Shown one piece after another: positions 6,936 through 13,571 of a DNA stretch of 13,694 nucleotides (the stretch's first letter is position 1; every line of letters begins with the position of its first letter). The position numbers and the translations under genes were made by a program. The notes beneath the pieces were generated by a model that was given only the letters and a program-made list of their open reading frames with translations, was not told the DNA's origin and made no database searches. The DNA comes from an uncultured bacterium (GTDB lineage Bacteria; Bacteroidota; Bacteroidia; Bacteroidales; Bacteroidaceae): NCBI GenBank assembly GCA_905215655.1, contig CAJMQT010000052.1, forward strand, positions 1 through 13,694. The letters run 5' to 3'.

Positions 6936-8339
6936 ATGAGTAAAATCAAATTAATCCTATCTCTTATTATTGCCTTGTTCTGTTCAGACGTTCTTTTTGC
7001 CGACGTCTTTGCCGATAAAATCGAGACGGAACGGACGGGACGGAGAGACTCTGTCTTGCAACAGATAACCGGCGCGCGGCAGCCCGGGCGGACAATCTTC
7101 ATCACACGCCTCGGCGCGAAAGGCGACGGCGTGAGCGACTGTAAGCCGGCTTTTGACCGGGCGATGAGGCTTGCCGAGAAGAAGGGTGGGGCGCATATAG
7201 TCGTCCCGAAAGGCGTTTATCTTGTGAAAGGACCGATACATTTAGTGAGCGATGTCAACCTCGAGATAAGCGAGTGCGCTGTCATACGGTTCTCGCCCGA
7301 GCCGAAATATTATCTGCCCGCCGTCAAAACGAGTTGGGAAGGAACGTTCGTCAATAATTACAGTCCGTTCATTTACGGCTACAATCTTCATGACGTTTCC
7401 ATTACCGGACGAGGCACGATTGACGGAAACGCTGCGTCGACATTCGCCACATGGAGGGCAAGACAGAAACAGGCGCAACGCCGGAGCAGGGAAATGAACC
7501 ATAAGGAGACGTCCGTCGAAAAGCGTGTCTTCGGTGAAGGCGACTGGCTCAGACCGCAACTGATACAGCTTTTCGGGTGCAGAAACGTGACCCTCTCTGA
7601 CATATTCATAACAAACTCTCCGTTTTGGTGCGTTCATCTTCTGAAAAGCGAGAACATCATCTGCCGCCGCCTGCGTTATGATGCCAAACTCGTCAACAAC
7701 GACGGCATCGATCCCGAATACTCGCGAAACATCCTGATAGAAGACATTGAGTTCAACAACGGCGACGACAATGTTGCGATAAAGAGCGGACGCGACAACG
7801 ACGGTTGGACGACGGGTACGCCATCGGAAAACATCATCATACGCCGCTGCCGCTTCAAGGGGCTTCACGCCGTGGTGATAGGCAGCGAGATGTCTTCCGG
7901 AGTGCGTAATGTCTTTGTGGAAGACTGCACCTTTGCCGGCTATTGCAAGCGCGGAATATACATCAAGACAAATCCTGACCGTGGCGGATTTGTAAGAAAC
8001 CTTTACGTAAAGAACTGTGAGTTTGACGAAGTGGAAGACCTCTTCTATGCCACGAGCATGTATGCCGGCGAGGGGCTGGACAACAACAAGTTCTCGACGG
8101 TTGAAAACCTCTATGTCGACGGGCTGCGTTGCCGTAAGGTGCGTAACGCCGGACTGGTGTTGCAAGGCACCGTAGCCAAGCCGATAACCAACGTTGTTTT
8201 CAGAAACGTAGACATCGGCGAAGTGGGCAACGCCGTAAGTTTTGACAATACCGAGGGCGTTGTCATGACCGATTGTCATCTTGGCGGAATAGCCGGAGTG
8301 CCCACTCAGGCATCTCAAAAAGACAATCTTTTCAAATAA
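6936..8339 (+). CDS. Exported glycoside hydrolase family 28 (polygalacturonase-type)
   Basis: A secreted or periplasmic parallel beta-helix glycosidase, 467 residues, expected to hydrolyse galacturonic-acid linkages of pectin, probably in exo mode. Seen: a hydrophobic N-terminal signal (residues 4-22, ending FADVFA); the pectate-lyase-superfamily entry motif ITRLGAKGDGVSDC (56-69); then the GH28 active-site motifs NNDGIDPE (254-261; catalytic acids include D256 and D259 region), NGDDNVAIKSG (275-285) with D277/D278, IGSEMSSGVRNV (315-326), and GIYIKTNP (340-347), the RIK-equivalent with K344. The usual GHG motif reads GLHAVV, keeping a His (H311) but not the flanking glycines. I chose ATG 6936 because it gives the signal peptide. 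It stands alone between two hairpins, with no SusC/SusD genes in view. A pectin role fits the apiose hypothesis for the upstream cluster, but that link is inference. Confidence 0.9.
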   Translation: MSKIKLILSLIIALFCSDVLFADVFADKIETERTGRRDSVLQQITGARQPGRTIFITRLGAKGDGVSDCKPAFDRAMRLAEKKGGAHIVVPKGVYLVKGPIHLVSDVNLEISECAVIRFSPEPKYYLPAVKTSWEGTFVNNYSPFIYGYNLHDVSITGRGTIDGNAASTFATWRARQKQAQRRSREMNHKETSVEKRVFGEGDWLRPQLIQLFGCRNVTLSDIFITNSPFWCVHLLKSENIICRRLRYDAKLVNNDGIDPEYSRNILIEDIEFNNGDDNVAIKSGRDNDGWTTGTPSENIIIRRCRFKGLHAVVIGSEMSSGVRNVFVEDCTFAGYCKRGIYIKTNPDRGGFVRNLYVKNCEFDEVEDLFYATSMYAGEGLDNNKFSTVENLYVDGLRCRKVRNAGLVLQGTVAKPITNVVFRNVDIGEVGNAVSFDNTEGVVMTDCHLGGIAGVPTQASQKDNLFK

Positions 8340-8401
8340 CAAGCAACGTTATTTTTTATAGTTGTAAACGGCTTTGTAACTTATTGATAATCAGATGTAT
8401 T

Positions 8402-8490
8402 GCGAAAGGCGGTCTTTTAGCTTGTAAAAGACCGCCTTTTAGCGTGTAAAAGCTTGCCTTTCGCCTTGTAAAAGTTAGCCTTTTACATGC
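8402..8490. repeat. Degenerate ~21-bp tandem repeat (TGTAAAAG / GCCTTT)
   Basis: After the perfect hairpin, the pattern GC(N)TGTAAAAG(N)GCCTTT recurs: starting at about 8420 (GCTTGTAAAAGACCGCCTTT), 8442 (GCGTGTAAAAGCTTGCCTTT) and 8463 (GCCTTGTAAAAGTTAGCCTTT). The three units are spaced about 21-22 bp and differ mainly in the 3-4 bases between the two conserved blocks. It is too short, too degenerate and without real spacers to be a CRISPR. It fills much of the 218-base gap between the converging genes. Confidence 0.6.
8405..8440. terminator. Perfect 15-bp hairpin, likely terminator between converging genes
   Basis: AAAGGCGGTCTTTTA (8405-8419) pairs perfectly with TAAAAGACCGCCTTT (8425-8439) around a 5-nt loop GCTTG. 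It sits between the GH28 gene (+) and the convergent small-protein operon (-). The T-stretch on the + side is short (CCTTTT then AGC), so it may serve both strands and stop weakly. It forms the first unit of the degenerate tandem repeat described separately. Confidence 0.65.
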
Positions 8491-8557
8491 TGAAAGATTA
8501 TTCAATTTTGAATGGTTGAAAAGGTGATGGGGTGAAAAGGTATATTAATGAATATGC

Positions 8558-8803
8558 TTATCGCCTGAACTTGCGATACAGTTTCCATGCAAGCAGGAAG
8601 CCGTCCAGCAGTCCCGTGCCCATGTTCAGCATGGACGCAAGGTTAAATCCCTTCTTTCTCGGCGCCTCGTTGCGGAACAGGTCTTTCCACATCACGCCCA
8701 TTTGGTCGCCGTCTTTTCTTATTTCGGCAAGCACTCTCTCCCTTTCTTGGCTTATCTCACTTATCGAAGTGAACGCCCTACGCTTGTTCTCCATGTCGCT
8801 CAT
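8558..8803 (-). CDS. Small protein of unknown function, third gene of the YtxH/holin-like operon
   Basis: I do not recognise a named domain in these 81 residues. The protein is strongly charged in its first half (ERERVLAEIRKDGDQM, about 20-35, probably helical), has a basic RNEAPRKKG stretch near 44-52, and a moderately hydrophobic segment FNLASMLNMGTGLLDGFLLAWKLY (about 53-76) followed by a basic tail KFRR. This suggests peripheral or single-pass association with the inner membrane. It starts 6 bp after the holin-like gene and is the last gene of the operon. Similar short proteins accompany YtxH and holin-superfamily genes in other Bacteroidota, as I recall. The tight spacing and same strand support a real gene. 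Confidence 0.72.
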   Translation of the reverse strand: MSDMENKRRAFTSISEISQERERVLAEIRKDGDQMGVMWKDLFRNEAPRKKGFNLASMLNMGTGLLDGFLLAWKLYRKFRR

Positions 8804-8809
8804 AATCGT

Positions 8810-9166
8810 TTACTCCATTAACAAACCTGAGATGAACTTGACCAACGGCTTCTCGATCCACTTCTTGCGGAAGACGAAAAACAGGATGAATACCGCCGCA
8901 TAGATTGCCGCAACGATGCAGAACGCGCCCGTGTAACCCACCGTCGGCGCGATGGCGAACGCCAACGCAAAGGAAAGATAGATTGAAATGGCAATCAGGA
9001 TGAGGGAAAATAATATAAAAAGAATTAAAGCCGTGATAAGTTTCACGCCTTTTTCGATTATATCGAGCTTCATGTATTCCTTCTGAAGCCCGATATAATG
9101 CTTTGCCAACTGTACCAGTTGTCCTATTGTTTCAATGTTTCTGTCGTTTGAGAACATTGTCAACAT
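8810..9166 (-). CDS. Phage-holin-superfamily-like two-helix membrane protein
   Basis: A 118-residue inner-membrane protein. An amphipathic N-terminal helix (IGQLVQLAKHYIGLQKEYMKLDIIEKG, about 14-40) is followed by two long hydrophobic segments (about 41-72 and 76-98) joined by a short APTVGYTG turn, then a basic tail FRKKWIEKPLVKF. This layout matches the family annotated as putative holin-X/phage holin family (PF07332-like), which is chromosomal in many Bacteroidota and not tied to prophages; there are no phage genes around it. It begins 9 bp after the YtxH-like gene and ends 6 bp before the next. A start at Met4 (9157) is equally possible, since both ATGs lie close together. A function in envelope stress or membrane organisation is often assumed but unproven. 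Confidence 0.8.
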   Translation of the reverse strand: MLTMFSNDRNIETIGQLVQLAKHYIGLQKEYMKLDIIEKGVKLITALILFILFSLILIAISIYLSFALAFAIAPTVGYTGAFCIVAAIYAAVFILFFVFRKKWIEKPLVKFISGLLME

Positions 9167-9175
9167 TGTTTTCGT

Positions 9176-9394
9176 TTAAACCTCTTCCGGTTCTGTCGCG
9201 TCTTTGATGTCTTCCACGAGGTCGCACACTTCTTTGCGGCTCAGCTTCACGTTGTGTTTCTTGCAGAAGTCGTCTATCGCGTCAGTAATCTTTTCACGTG
9301 TGTCTTTTCCCGTTTCCGGAGCCAGCAGCAAGCCCAGAGCGGCTCCTGCAATCGCGCCTCCGAAGAATGCGCCGATGTAACCTAATGTCTTCAT
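9176..9394 (-). CDS. YtxH domain-containing small membrane protein
   Basis: 72 residues: an N-terminal glycine/alanine-rich membrane segment (YIGAFFGGAIAGAALGLLLAPE, about 6-27) running into the hallmark LLAPETGKDTREKI (22-35), then a charged helical tail ending in acidic residues (EPEEV). This is the YtxH-like (general stress/gas-vesicle-like) arrangement seen in many bacteria. It is first of three genes transcribed leftward and is divergent from the SPOR lipoprotein gene, with 282 bases between the start codons. A TATTTTTG box (9490-9497, reverse strand) could be its promoter. Family recognition is good; the cellular role is not established. Confidence 0.85.
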   Translation of the reverse strand: MKTLGYIGAFFGGAIAGAALGLLLAPETGKDTREKITDAIDDFCKKHNVKLSRKEVCDLVEDIKDATEPEEV

Positions 9395-9489
9395 AATTAT
9401 AAATATTTATTGGTTAAACATAATGTCCGTTTCAGCAACTTGCCGCCCGTACCGTGACGTTTGTCAAGCCGTTGTACGATGTCTGTTAG

Positions 9490-9497
9490 CAAAAATA
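9490..9497 (-). promoter_or_regulatory. Candidate -7 box for the YtxH/holin-like operon
   Basis: Read on the - strand this is TATTTTTG, which fits TAnnTTTG. It would give a leader of about 90 nt before the YtxH start. No clear TTTG is found at -33 (a TTTTTC run lies near), so support is weak. Confidence 0.25.
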
Positions 9498-9588
9498 GCG
9501 ATAATTAACCGAAAAACATTACATTTGTAGAAGTTTTTTGTTAAAAATAATGTATTTCCTTTATTTAACAAACTTTATGTACGGCAGA

Positions 9589-9620
9589 TTGGCATGTTTG
9601 CCTCTTTTTGCGTAACTTCG
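9589..9620 (+). promoter_or_regulatory. Candidate promoter of the SPOR-ruvX genes
   Basis: TTGG (9589-9592) and TAACTTCG (9613-9620) are 20 bases apart, which matches the spacing of the Bacteroidota TTTG / TAnnTTTG promoter with one mismatch in each box. Transcription would begin near 9626, about 50 nt before the start codon at 9677. Confidence 0.35.
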
Positions 9621-9676
9621 CACGAAATTGTTTTGTTTTAAGAATAAGTTTTAAATCATAAATAACATTGCAAAGT

Positions 9677-10171
9677 ATGAAAAAGTACATGGTATTGTGT
9701 GCCGGTCTTTGTGCCGCCGTGGCGTTTACAAGTTGTAAATCATCTGAAAGCGCTTACAGAAAGATGTATGAGAAAGCTCAGGCACAAGAAGGACAGGTCA
9801 ACACTCCCGAACAAAACACGGAAGAAGTTGCCGTTGTCGCTCCCGTCGTAGAAAGACCCGCTACTGAAACAGTTGTCGTAGACAACGCGGACAACGTTCC
9901 CGTTCGCAGCGAGAGCCTCTCGGTAGTCAACGGCGCCGGTCTCAAAAATTTCAGTGTTGTCGTCGGTTCGTTCTCTGTCAAGGCTAACGCTGAAAGCTTG
10001 CAGAGCCGTCTTAAAGAGCGCGGATATGCCGCTCAGGTAGCTGTCAATTCGGCAGGCAACATGTATCGCGTCATCGCTTCGACCTTCGACGTCAAGACCG
10101 ATGCCGTTCGCAGCCGTAACGAGCTGCGCGCGCAATATCCTGACGCATGGCTTCTGTATAACCAAAAATAA
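9677..10171 (+). CDS. SPOR-domain lipoprotein
   Basis: A 164-residue lipoprotein. The signal sequence MKKYMVLCAGLCAAVAFTSC ends in a lipobox (FTSC, lipidated C20), followed by KSSES, an acidic/valine-rich linker (about 38-85), and a C-terminal SPOR domain from about 90 to 162 (FSVVVGSFSVKANAES, ... GYAAQVAVNSAGNMYRVIAS). SPOR domains bind denuded glycan strands of peptidoglycan at division sites, so a role at the septal envelope, anchored in a membrane on the periplasmic side, is likely. I chose ATG 9677 over the upstream in-frame TTG at 9668, because it gives a normal lysine-rich signal start. ruvX begins 6 bp after its stop, so the two are probably co-transcribed. Domain assignment is confident; partner proteins are unknown. 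Confidence 0.9.
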   Translation: MKKYMVLCAGLCAAVAFTSCKSSESAYRKMYEKAQAQEGQVNTPEQNTEEVAVVAPVVERPATETVVVDNADNVPVRSESLSVVNGAGLKNFSVVVGSFSVKANAESLQSRLKERGYAAQVAVNSAGNMYRVIASTFDVKTDAVRSRNELRAQYPDAWLLYNQK

Positions 10172-10177
10172 TTCGCC

Positions 10178-10594
10178 GTGGCGCGAATATTGTCGATTGA
10201 TTACGGCAAGAAACGTACAGGACTGGCTGTCACCGACCCGTTGCAGATCATAGCGAGCGGGTTGGTGACAGTCGCTACGTCTGAACTCTTCGATTATCTG
10301 CGTGCCTACATCGCCAAAGAGGCGGTGGAGCGCATCGTCATAGGAGAGCCGAAACAGGCAGACGGCAGTCCGAGCGAGAATATGGAACGGATAAAACAAT
10401 TCGTAAACCGCTGGCGTAAAGCCGTTCCTGACGTCCCGATAGAATTTTACGACGAACGTTTCACGTCCGTACTTGCCCACAAGGCGATGCTCGACGGCGG
10501 TCTGCGCAAGAAAGCAAGGCAGAACAAGGCTCTTGTGGATGAAATCAGCGCAACGATAATCTTACAGGATTACATGAATTCGAGACGGCGTTAG
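10178..10594 (+). CDS. ruvX: RuvX/YqgF, putative Holliday junction resolvase-like pre-16S rRNA nuclease
   Basis: 138 residues, the usual YqgF size, with an RNase H-like fold. Seen: the first strand IDYGKKRTGLAVTD (7-20) with the catalytic D8; VIGEPKQADGS (54-64), where E57 stands in the motif often written VVGLP; YDERFTS (91-97); and DEISATIILQDYM (121-133) with D121 as the last acidic residue. The family is required for pre-16S rRNA 5'-end maturation and was once thought to be a Holliday junction resolvase. It begins with GTG 6 bp after the SPOR gene; no better ATG is available upstream. The association with def and a TPR gene downstream is typical of Bacteroidota gene order, as I recall. 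Confidence 0.93.
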   Translation: MARILSIDYGKKRTGLAVTDPLQIIASGLVTVATSELFDYLRAYIAKEAVERIVIGEPKQADGSPSENMERIKQFVNRWRKAVPDVPIEFYDERFTSVLAHKAMLDGGLRKKARQNKALVDEISATIILQDYMNSRRR

Positions 10595-10750
10595 CCGCTT
10601 GCCAATCACTTCATCCCATCGCTGTAAGGCAGGTAAAAAGATGTCAAGACGTTACGGACGCTTAGCCGTAAAGTGTTGGAAACCGCATCGTAATATGTGA
10701 AAATATATTCTCGAAGAACTTTTGTTATAACCAATTAATTTATAAATCAA
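10595..10750. other. ruvX-def spacer with weak promoter-like box
   Basis: 156 bases without a gene. It has a small stem TTACGG/CCGTAA (about 10654-10674) and, near 10720-10727, AACTTTTG, one mismatch from TAnnTTTG, which could start a def transcript with a leader of about 25 nt. Support is weak. Confidence 0.25.
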
Positions 10751-11314
10751 GTGATCTTACCGATTTACACATATGGTCAGCCGGTATTAAGAAAAGAGTC
10801 ACAGGACATTACCGCCGACTATCCCGAGCTGAAACAGCTCATCGCAAACATGTTTGAGACGCTCACGGCGTCAGACGGCGTGGGGCTCGCAGCACCCCAG
10901 ATAGGTCTTAATATCCGCCTTGCCGTGATAGACCTTGACGTCCTTGCCGACGATTTTCCCGAATACAAAGACTTCCGCAAGGCGTATATCAATCCTCACA
11001 TCCTTGAATACGACGACACCAAGACAGAGACGATGGAGGAAGGATGCCTCTCGCTGCCCGGCATACATGAGAATGTGAAGCGCCCCACACGCATCAAGGT
11101 AAAATATATGGACGATGACTTCAACGAGCACGAAGAGTGGGTTGAAGGTTATCTGGCTCGCGTCATGCAGCATGAGTTTGACCATCTTGACGCCAAAGTC
11201 TTCATCGACCGTGTCTCGCCGCTGCGCCGTCAGCTCGTCAGCAGCAAGCTGAAAGCGATCATGCAGGGACGTTTTCGCTGCGGATACCGCACGAAAGTGG
11301 CAAGAAAAAATTGA
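10751..11314 (+). CDS. def: Peptide deformylase
   Basis: Removes the N-terminal formyl group from nascent proteins using a catalytic Fe/Zn ion in the cytosol. All three family motifs are intact in the 187 residues: GVGLAAPQ (43-50), EGCLS (97-101) with metal ligand C99, and HEFDH (141-145) with metal ligands H141 and H145 and general base E142. The MILPIYTYGQPVLR start is typical of the Bacteroidota enzyme, and a GTG start at 10751 matches it exactly. The basic C-terminal tail (FRCGYRTKVARKN) is short. It follows ruvX after 156 bp. A 16-bp tandem repeat begins at its stop codon, leading into the octamer hairpin that separates it from the TPR gene. Confidence 0.96.
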   Translation: MILPIYTYGQPVLRKESQDITADYPELKQLIANMFETLTASDGVGLAAPQIGLNIRLAVIDLDVLADDFPEYKDFRKAYINPHILEYDDTKTETMEEGCLSLPGIHENVKRPTRIKVKYMDDDFNEHEEWVEGYLARVMQHEFDHLDAKVFIDRVSPLRRQLVSSKLKAIMQGRFRCGYRTKVARKN

Positions 11315-11344
11315 AAGATTGAAAAGTTGAAAGATTGAAAAGTT
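11313..11344. repeat. Two tandem 16-bp repeats at the def stop codon
   Basis: GAAAGATTGAAAAGTT occurs twice in perfect tandem (11313-11328 and 11329-11344). The first copy overlaps the def stop codon by two bases. It borders, and slightly overlaps, the 5' arm of the octamer hairpin that starts at 11341. Confidence 0.8.
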
Positions 11345-11415
11345 GACAAGTAAACAAGTAGACAAGTGAACAAGCTAATCGGCTCGTCTACTTGTCTACT
11401 TGTTTCTCGTCAACT
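11341..11415. repeat. Octamer-based inverted repeat (hairpin) between def and the TPR gene
   Basis: Arms 11341-11375 and 11382-11415 pair over about 34 positions with three A·C mismatches and one bulged T; the loop is TAATCG. The 5' arm is made of successive 8-bp units (TGACAAGT, AAACAAGT, AGACAAGT, GAACAAGC). No T-run follows on the + strand, so a terminator role is doubtful here, unlike the related hairpin at 6846-6909. Confidence 0.75.
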
Positions 11416-11470
11416 CATAAAAGCTAATCGGCTCGTTTACTCGTCCCTTGTCTCTCGTCAACTCATAAAA
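11374..11470. repeat. Direct duplication of ~49 bp just upstream of the TPR gene
   Basis: Copies 11374-11422 (49 bp) and 11423-11470 (48 bp) both begin GCTAATCGGCTCGT and end TCTCGTCAACTCATAAAA; the middle differs by a few substitutions and a small gap. The unit is the loop plus the 3' arm of the hairpin. The second copy ends 4 bp before the TPR start codon, so it supplies the translation initiation region of that gene. Confidence 0.8.
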
Positions 11471-11474
11471 TATT

Positions 11475-13439
11475 ATGCGCGTATTATTTGTGTCTTTACT
11501 ATTGTTCGTGTCTCTCGGAATGTCTGCCCAGTTCAGGACAGACAGGCTGATTGACGTGGGACGCAGCGCGCTTTACTACGAAGACTATGTTCTTTCAATA
11601 CAATATTTCAACCGGGTCATAACTTCCAAGCCCTATCTTTACGAGCCGTGGTTTTATCGCGCCGTTGCCAAGTTTTATCTGGACGACTACGTCGGAGCGG
11701 AAAAGGACTGCTCGGAGGCGATAAAGTTAAACCCCTTTGTTTCTGATGTCTTTGAACTCAGAGGCTTATGCTTCATCCGTCAGGGACGATTTGCCGACGC
11801 CGTGACCGATTACGACAAGAGCATAAGTTTCAATCCTTACAATAAGAGCCTTTGGTACAACCGCGTCCTCTGTCGGATTGAAGACAAAGATTATGACGGA
11901 GCGGACGCCGATCTTGACTCGATGACGTCGATGTGGAAGAACTATGCCAAGGCTTACTCCCTTAAAGCCGAGGTATGCCTGCACCGTAAGGACACGCTCG
12001 CCGCGGCGAAACATCTTGACCGCAGCCTTGAAGTAGACCCGTACGACGGCAATATATGGAGCATGCGCGCCATGATAAGCCTTTCACAGCGTCAATGGAA
12101 AGGAGCCGACGAGCAGCTCTCAAAAGCAATCCACCTTAAACCGACCACCGCCGGACTTTATGTCAACCGCGCACTTGCACGTTATAACATAAATAATCTG
12201 CGCGGAGCGCTTGCCGATTATGACAAGGCGCTTGAACTCGAACCCGACAACTTCCTTGCCCATTACAACCGCGGACAGCTGCGTGTGCAGGTGGGAGACG
12301 ACAACCGTGCGATAATCGATTTCGATTATGTGGTCAAAATGGAGCCGGGTAACGTCATGGCTGTTTACAACCGCGCGCTGTTGCGTGAGAGGACGGGCAA
12401 TATACAAGGGGCTATAAGAGACTATTCGACCATCATAAAGCAGTATCCTAACTTCTGGGCAGGACTGAGTCGCCGTGCCTCATGCTACCGTAAACTCGGA
12501 ATGACGGCGAAAGCCGAGAACGACGAGTTCCGTATCTTCAAGGCTCAGATGAACAAACATTACGGAATACAGCCGCGTTGGAGCAAACAAAAGAAACACG
12601 AGGTGCGCAAGAAGAGTGAGATAGACTTTGACAAGTACAATCAGCTCGTGGTGGACGACGAACAGACCGTGTCGCATGAATATTCAACGGCTTACCGCGG
12701 ACGTGTACAAAACCGCAAAGTCGATGTTGCGATCATGCCGATGTTCCACCTTTCTTACAATCGTTACGACAACGGACTGAACTCATATCAGGCGTATGAT
12801 GCGGAAGTAGAGCACTTCAACACAACCGAAAAGCCACAATGCCGGCTGTATGTCGGTTGCAAAATCAAGACCCTTACGGAGTCGGAAACAAAGGATATAT
12901 TCTCCGTCATCGACTCCCTGTCCGTCTTGATCGACGCCTCTCGTGACTTGCGCAAGGATAAAGGACTTATCCTTCAACGTGCCGTGGCGTACAGCGCGGT
13001 GCAGAATTATTCGGACGCCGTAAATGACCTGTCGGCATACATACAGATCGACAGCACGTCGGTTCTTGCATACTGGCAGCGCGCTTTCTGCCAATCGAGG
13101 ATGAACGAATATGAGGCGTCGCACGGAAAAGACATAAAATTCATGACGGCAAGTGTTGTCGCTGACGTTGAAACAGCTATAAAGTTAAGTCCAAACAACG
13201 CATTCCTTTATTACAACCGCGGCAATCTTTACGCCGCCGGCAATGATTTCGCCCGTGCGACGGAGTGTTACACCAAGGCGTTGCAACTCGACCCGAAGTT
13301 TGCCGAGGCTTACTTTAACCGCGGCATTGTCTATATAAATATGAAAAAGACAGACACCGGCGTTCAGGATCTCAGTCGTGCCGGCGAACTCGGATTGTTC
13401 GACGCTTACAGCGTGATAAAGAAATACAGGCGCAAATGA
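11475..13439 (+). CDS. Exported tetratricopeptide-repeat protein
   Basis: A 654-residue TPR protein with a cleavable signal peptide (MRVLFVSLLLFVSLGMSAQ; likely cut near A18/Q19), so it works in the periplasm or at the cell surface. About ten consecutive TPR units span residues 24-350 with the usual W/L-G-Y-A-F-A-P spacing of about 34; clear ones include YNRALLRERTGNIQGAIRDYSTIIKQYPN (298-326). A charged, non-TPR stretch (about 355-495) follows, rich in Lys/Arg/Glu and including KQKKHEVRKKSE. A second block of three to four units (about 497-640) includes the canonical AFLYYNRGNLYAAGNDFARATECYTKALQLDP (576-607). TPR arrays are protein-binding scaffolds; no enzyme motif is visible. It follows def; its start at ATG 11475 is directly downstream of a 48-bp repeat copy. 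The exact partner is unknown. Confidence 0.9.
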   Translation: MRVLFVSLLLFVSLGMSAQFRTDRLIDVGRSALYYEDYVLSIQYFNRVITSKPYLYEPWFYRAVAKFYLDDYVGAEKDCSEAIKLNPFVSDVFELRGLCFIRQGRFADAVTDYDKSISFNPYNKSLWYNRVLCRIEDKDYDGADADLDSMTSMWKNYAKAYSLKAEVCLHRKDTLAAAKHLDRSLEVDPYDGNIWSMRAMISLSQRQWKGADEQLSKAIHLKPTTAGLYVNRALARYNINNLRGALADYDKALELEPDNFLAHYNRGQLRVQVGDDNRAIIDFDYVVKMEPGNVMAVYNRALLRERTGNIQGAIRDYSTIIKQYPNFWAGLSRRASCYRKLGMTAKAENDEFRIFKAQMNKHYGIQPRWSKQKKHEVRKKSEIDFDKYNQLVVDDEQTVSHEYSTAYRGRVQNRKVDVAIMPMFHLSYNRYDNGLNSYQAYDAEVEHFNTTEKPQCRLYVGCKIKTLTESETKDIFSVIDSLSVLIDASRDLRKDKGLILQRAVAYSAVQNYSDAVNDLSAYIQIDSTSVLAYWQRAFCQSRMNEYEASHGKDIKFMTASVVADVETAIKLSPNNAFLYYNRGNLYAAGNDFARATECYTKALQLDPKFAEAYFNRGIVYINMKKTDTGVQDLSRAGELGLFDAYSVIKKYRRK

Positions 13440-13444
13440 TTTAT

Positions 13445-13480
13445 CTCAACTGATTTCTGTTGAGCTCCAATAGCTCGTTT
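13445..13480 (+). terminator. Weak terminator candidate after the TPR gene
   Basis: CTCAAC (13445-13450) pairs with GTTGAG (13459-13464), and an alternative stem GAGCT/AGCTC follows directly (13462-13476), then GTTTTG. Short stems and a short T-run make this a weak prediction, but it lies 6 bases after the stop codon. Confidence 0.35.
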
Positions 13481-13571
13481 TGTCAATAAAGGCGTGAATT
13501 CGGAATAATGTTTTTTTAGACTTTCCAACTTTGATTTGTCGAAATCACGTTATTTTAGTCATTGAGCTTTT

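Larger units (their letters stand above)
9395..9676. other. Divergent intergenic region between the YtxH operon and the SPOR gene
   Basis: No gene is seen here. The region is AT-rich and carries candidate -7 boxes for both directions: TATTTTTG on the - strand at 9490-9497, TACATTTG on the + strand at 9520-9527, and TAACTTCG on the + strand at 9613-9620. It separates a stress/envelope-type operon from a housekeeping operon. Confidence 0.5.

Noticed and set aside
7242..8342. Long open frame of 366 codons on the - strand opposite the GH28 gene
   Set aside because: It is antisense to a protein with all GH28 motifs, has no recognisable domain, and such long antisense frames arise from codon bias in this GC-moderate DNA.
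8402..8490. CRISPR array
   Set aside because: Repeats are degenerate, about 21 bp, without unique spacers of regular length, and no cas gene is near.
8810..9166. Prophage remnant because of a holin-like protein
   Set aside because: No endolysin, integrase, structural or att-like sequence is present; this holin superfamily branch is common in chromosomal operons.
9668..9676. TTG start for the SPOR lipoprotein three codons upstream
   Set aside because: The ATG at 9677 begins a standard MKK lipoprotein signal; the TTG adds residues with no benefit.
9740..10480. 246-codon - strand frame across the SPOR gene and ruvX
   Set aside because: Both + strand genes have clear conserved domains; the antisense product shows no family features.
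11366..11554. Small + strand frame of 62 codons overlapping the start of the TPR gene
   Set aside because: It consists of translated intergenic repeat units and overlaps the signal peptide region of a clear gene in another frame.
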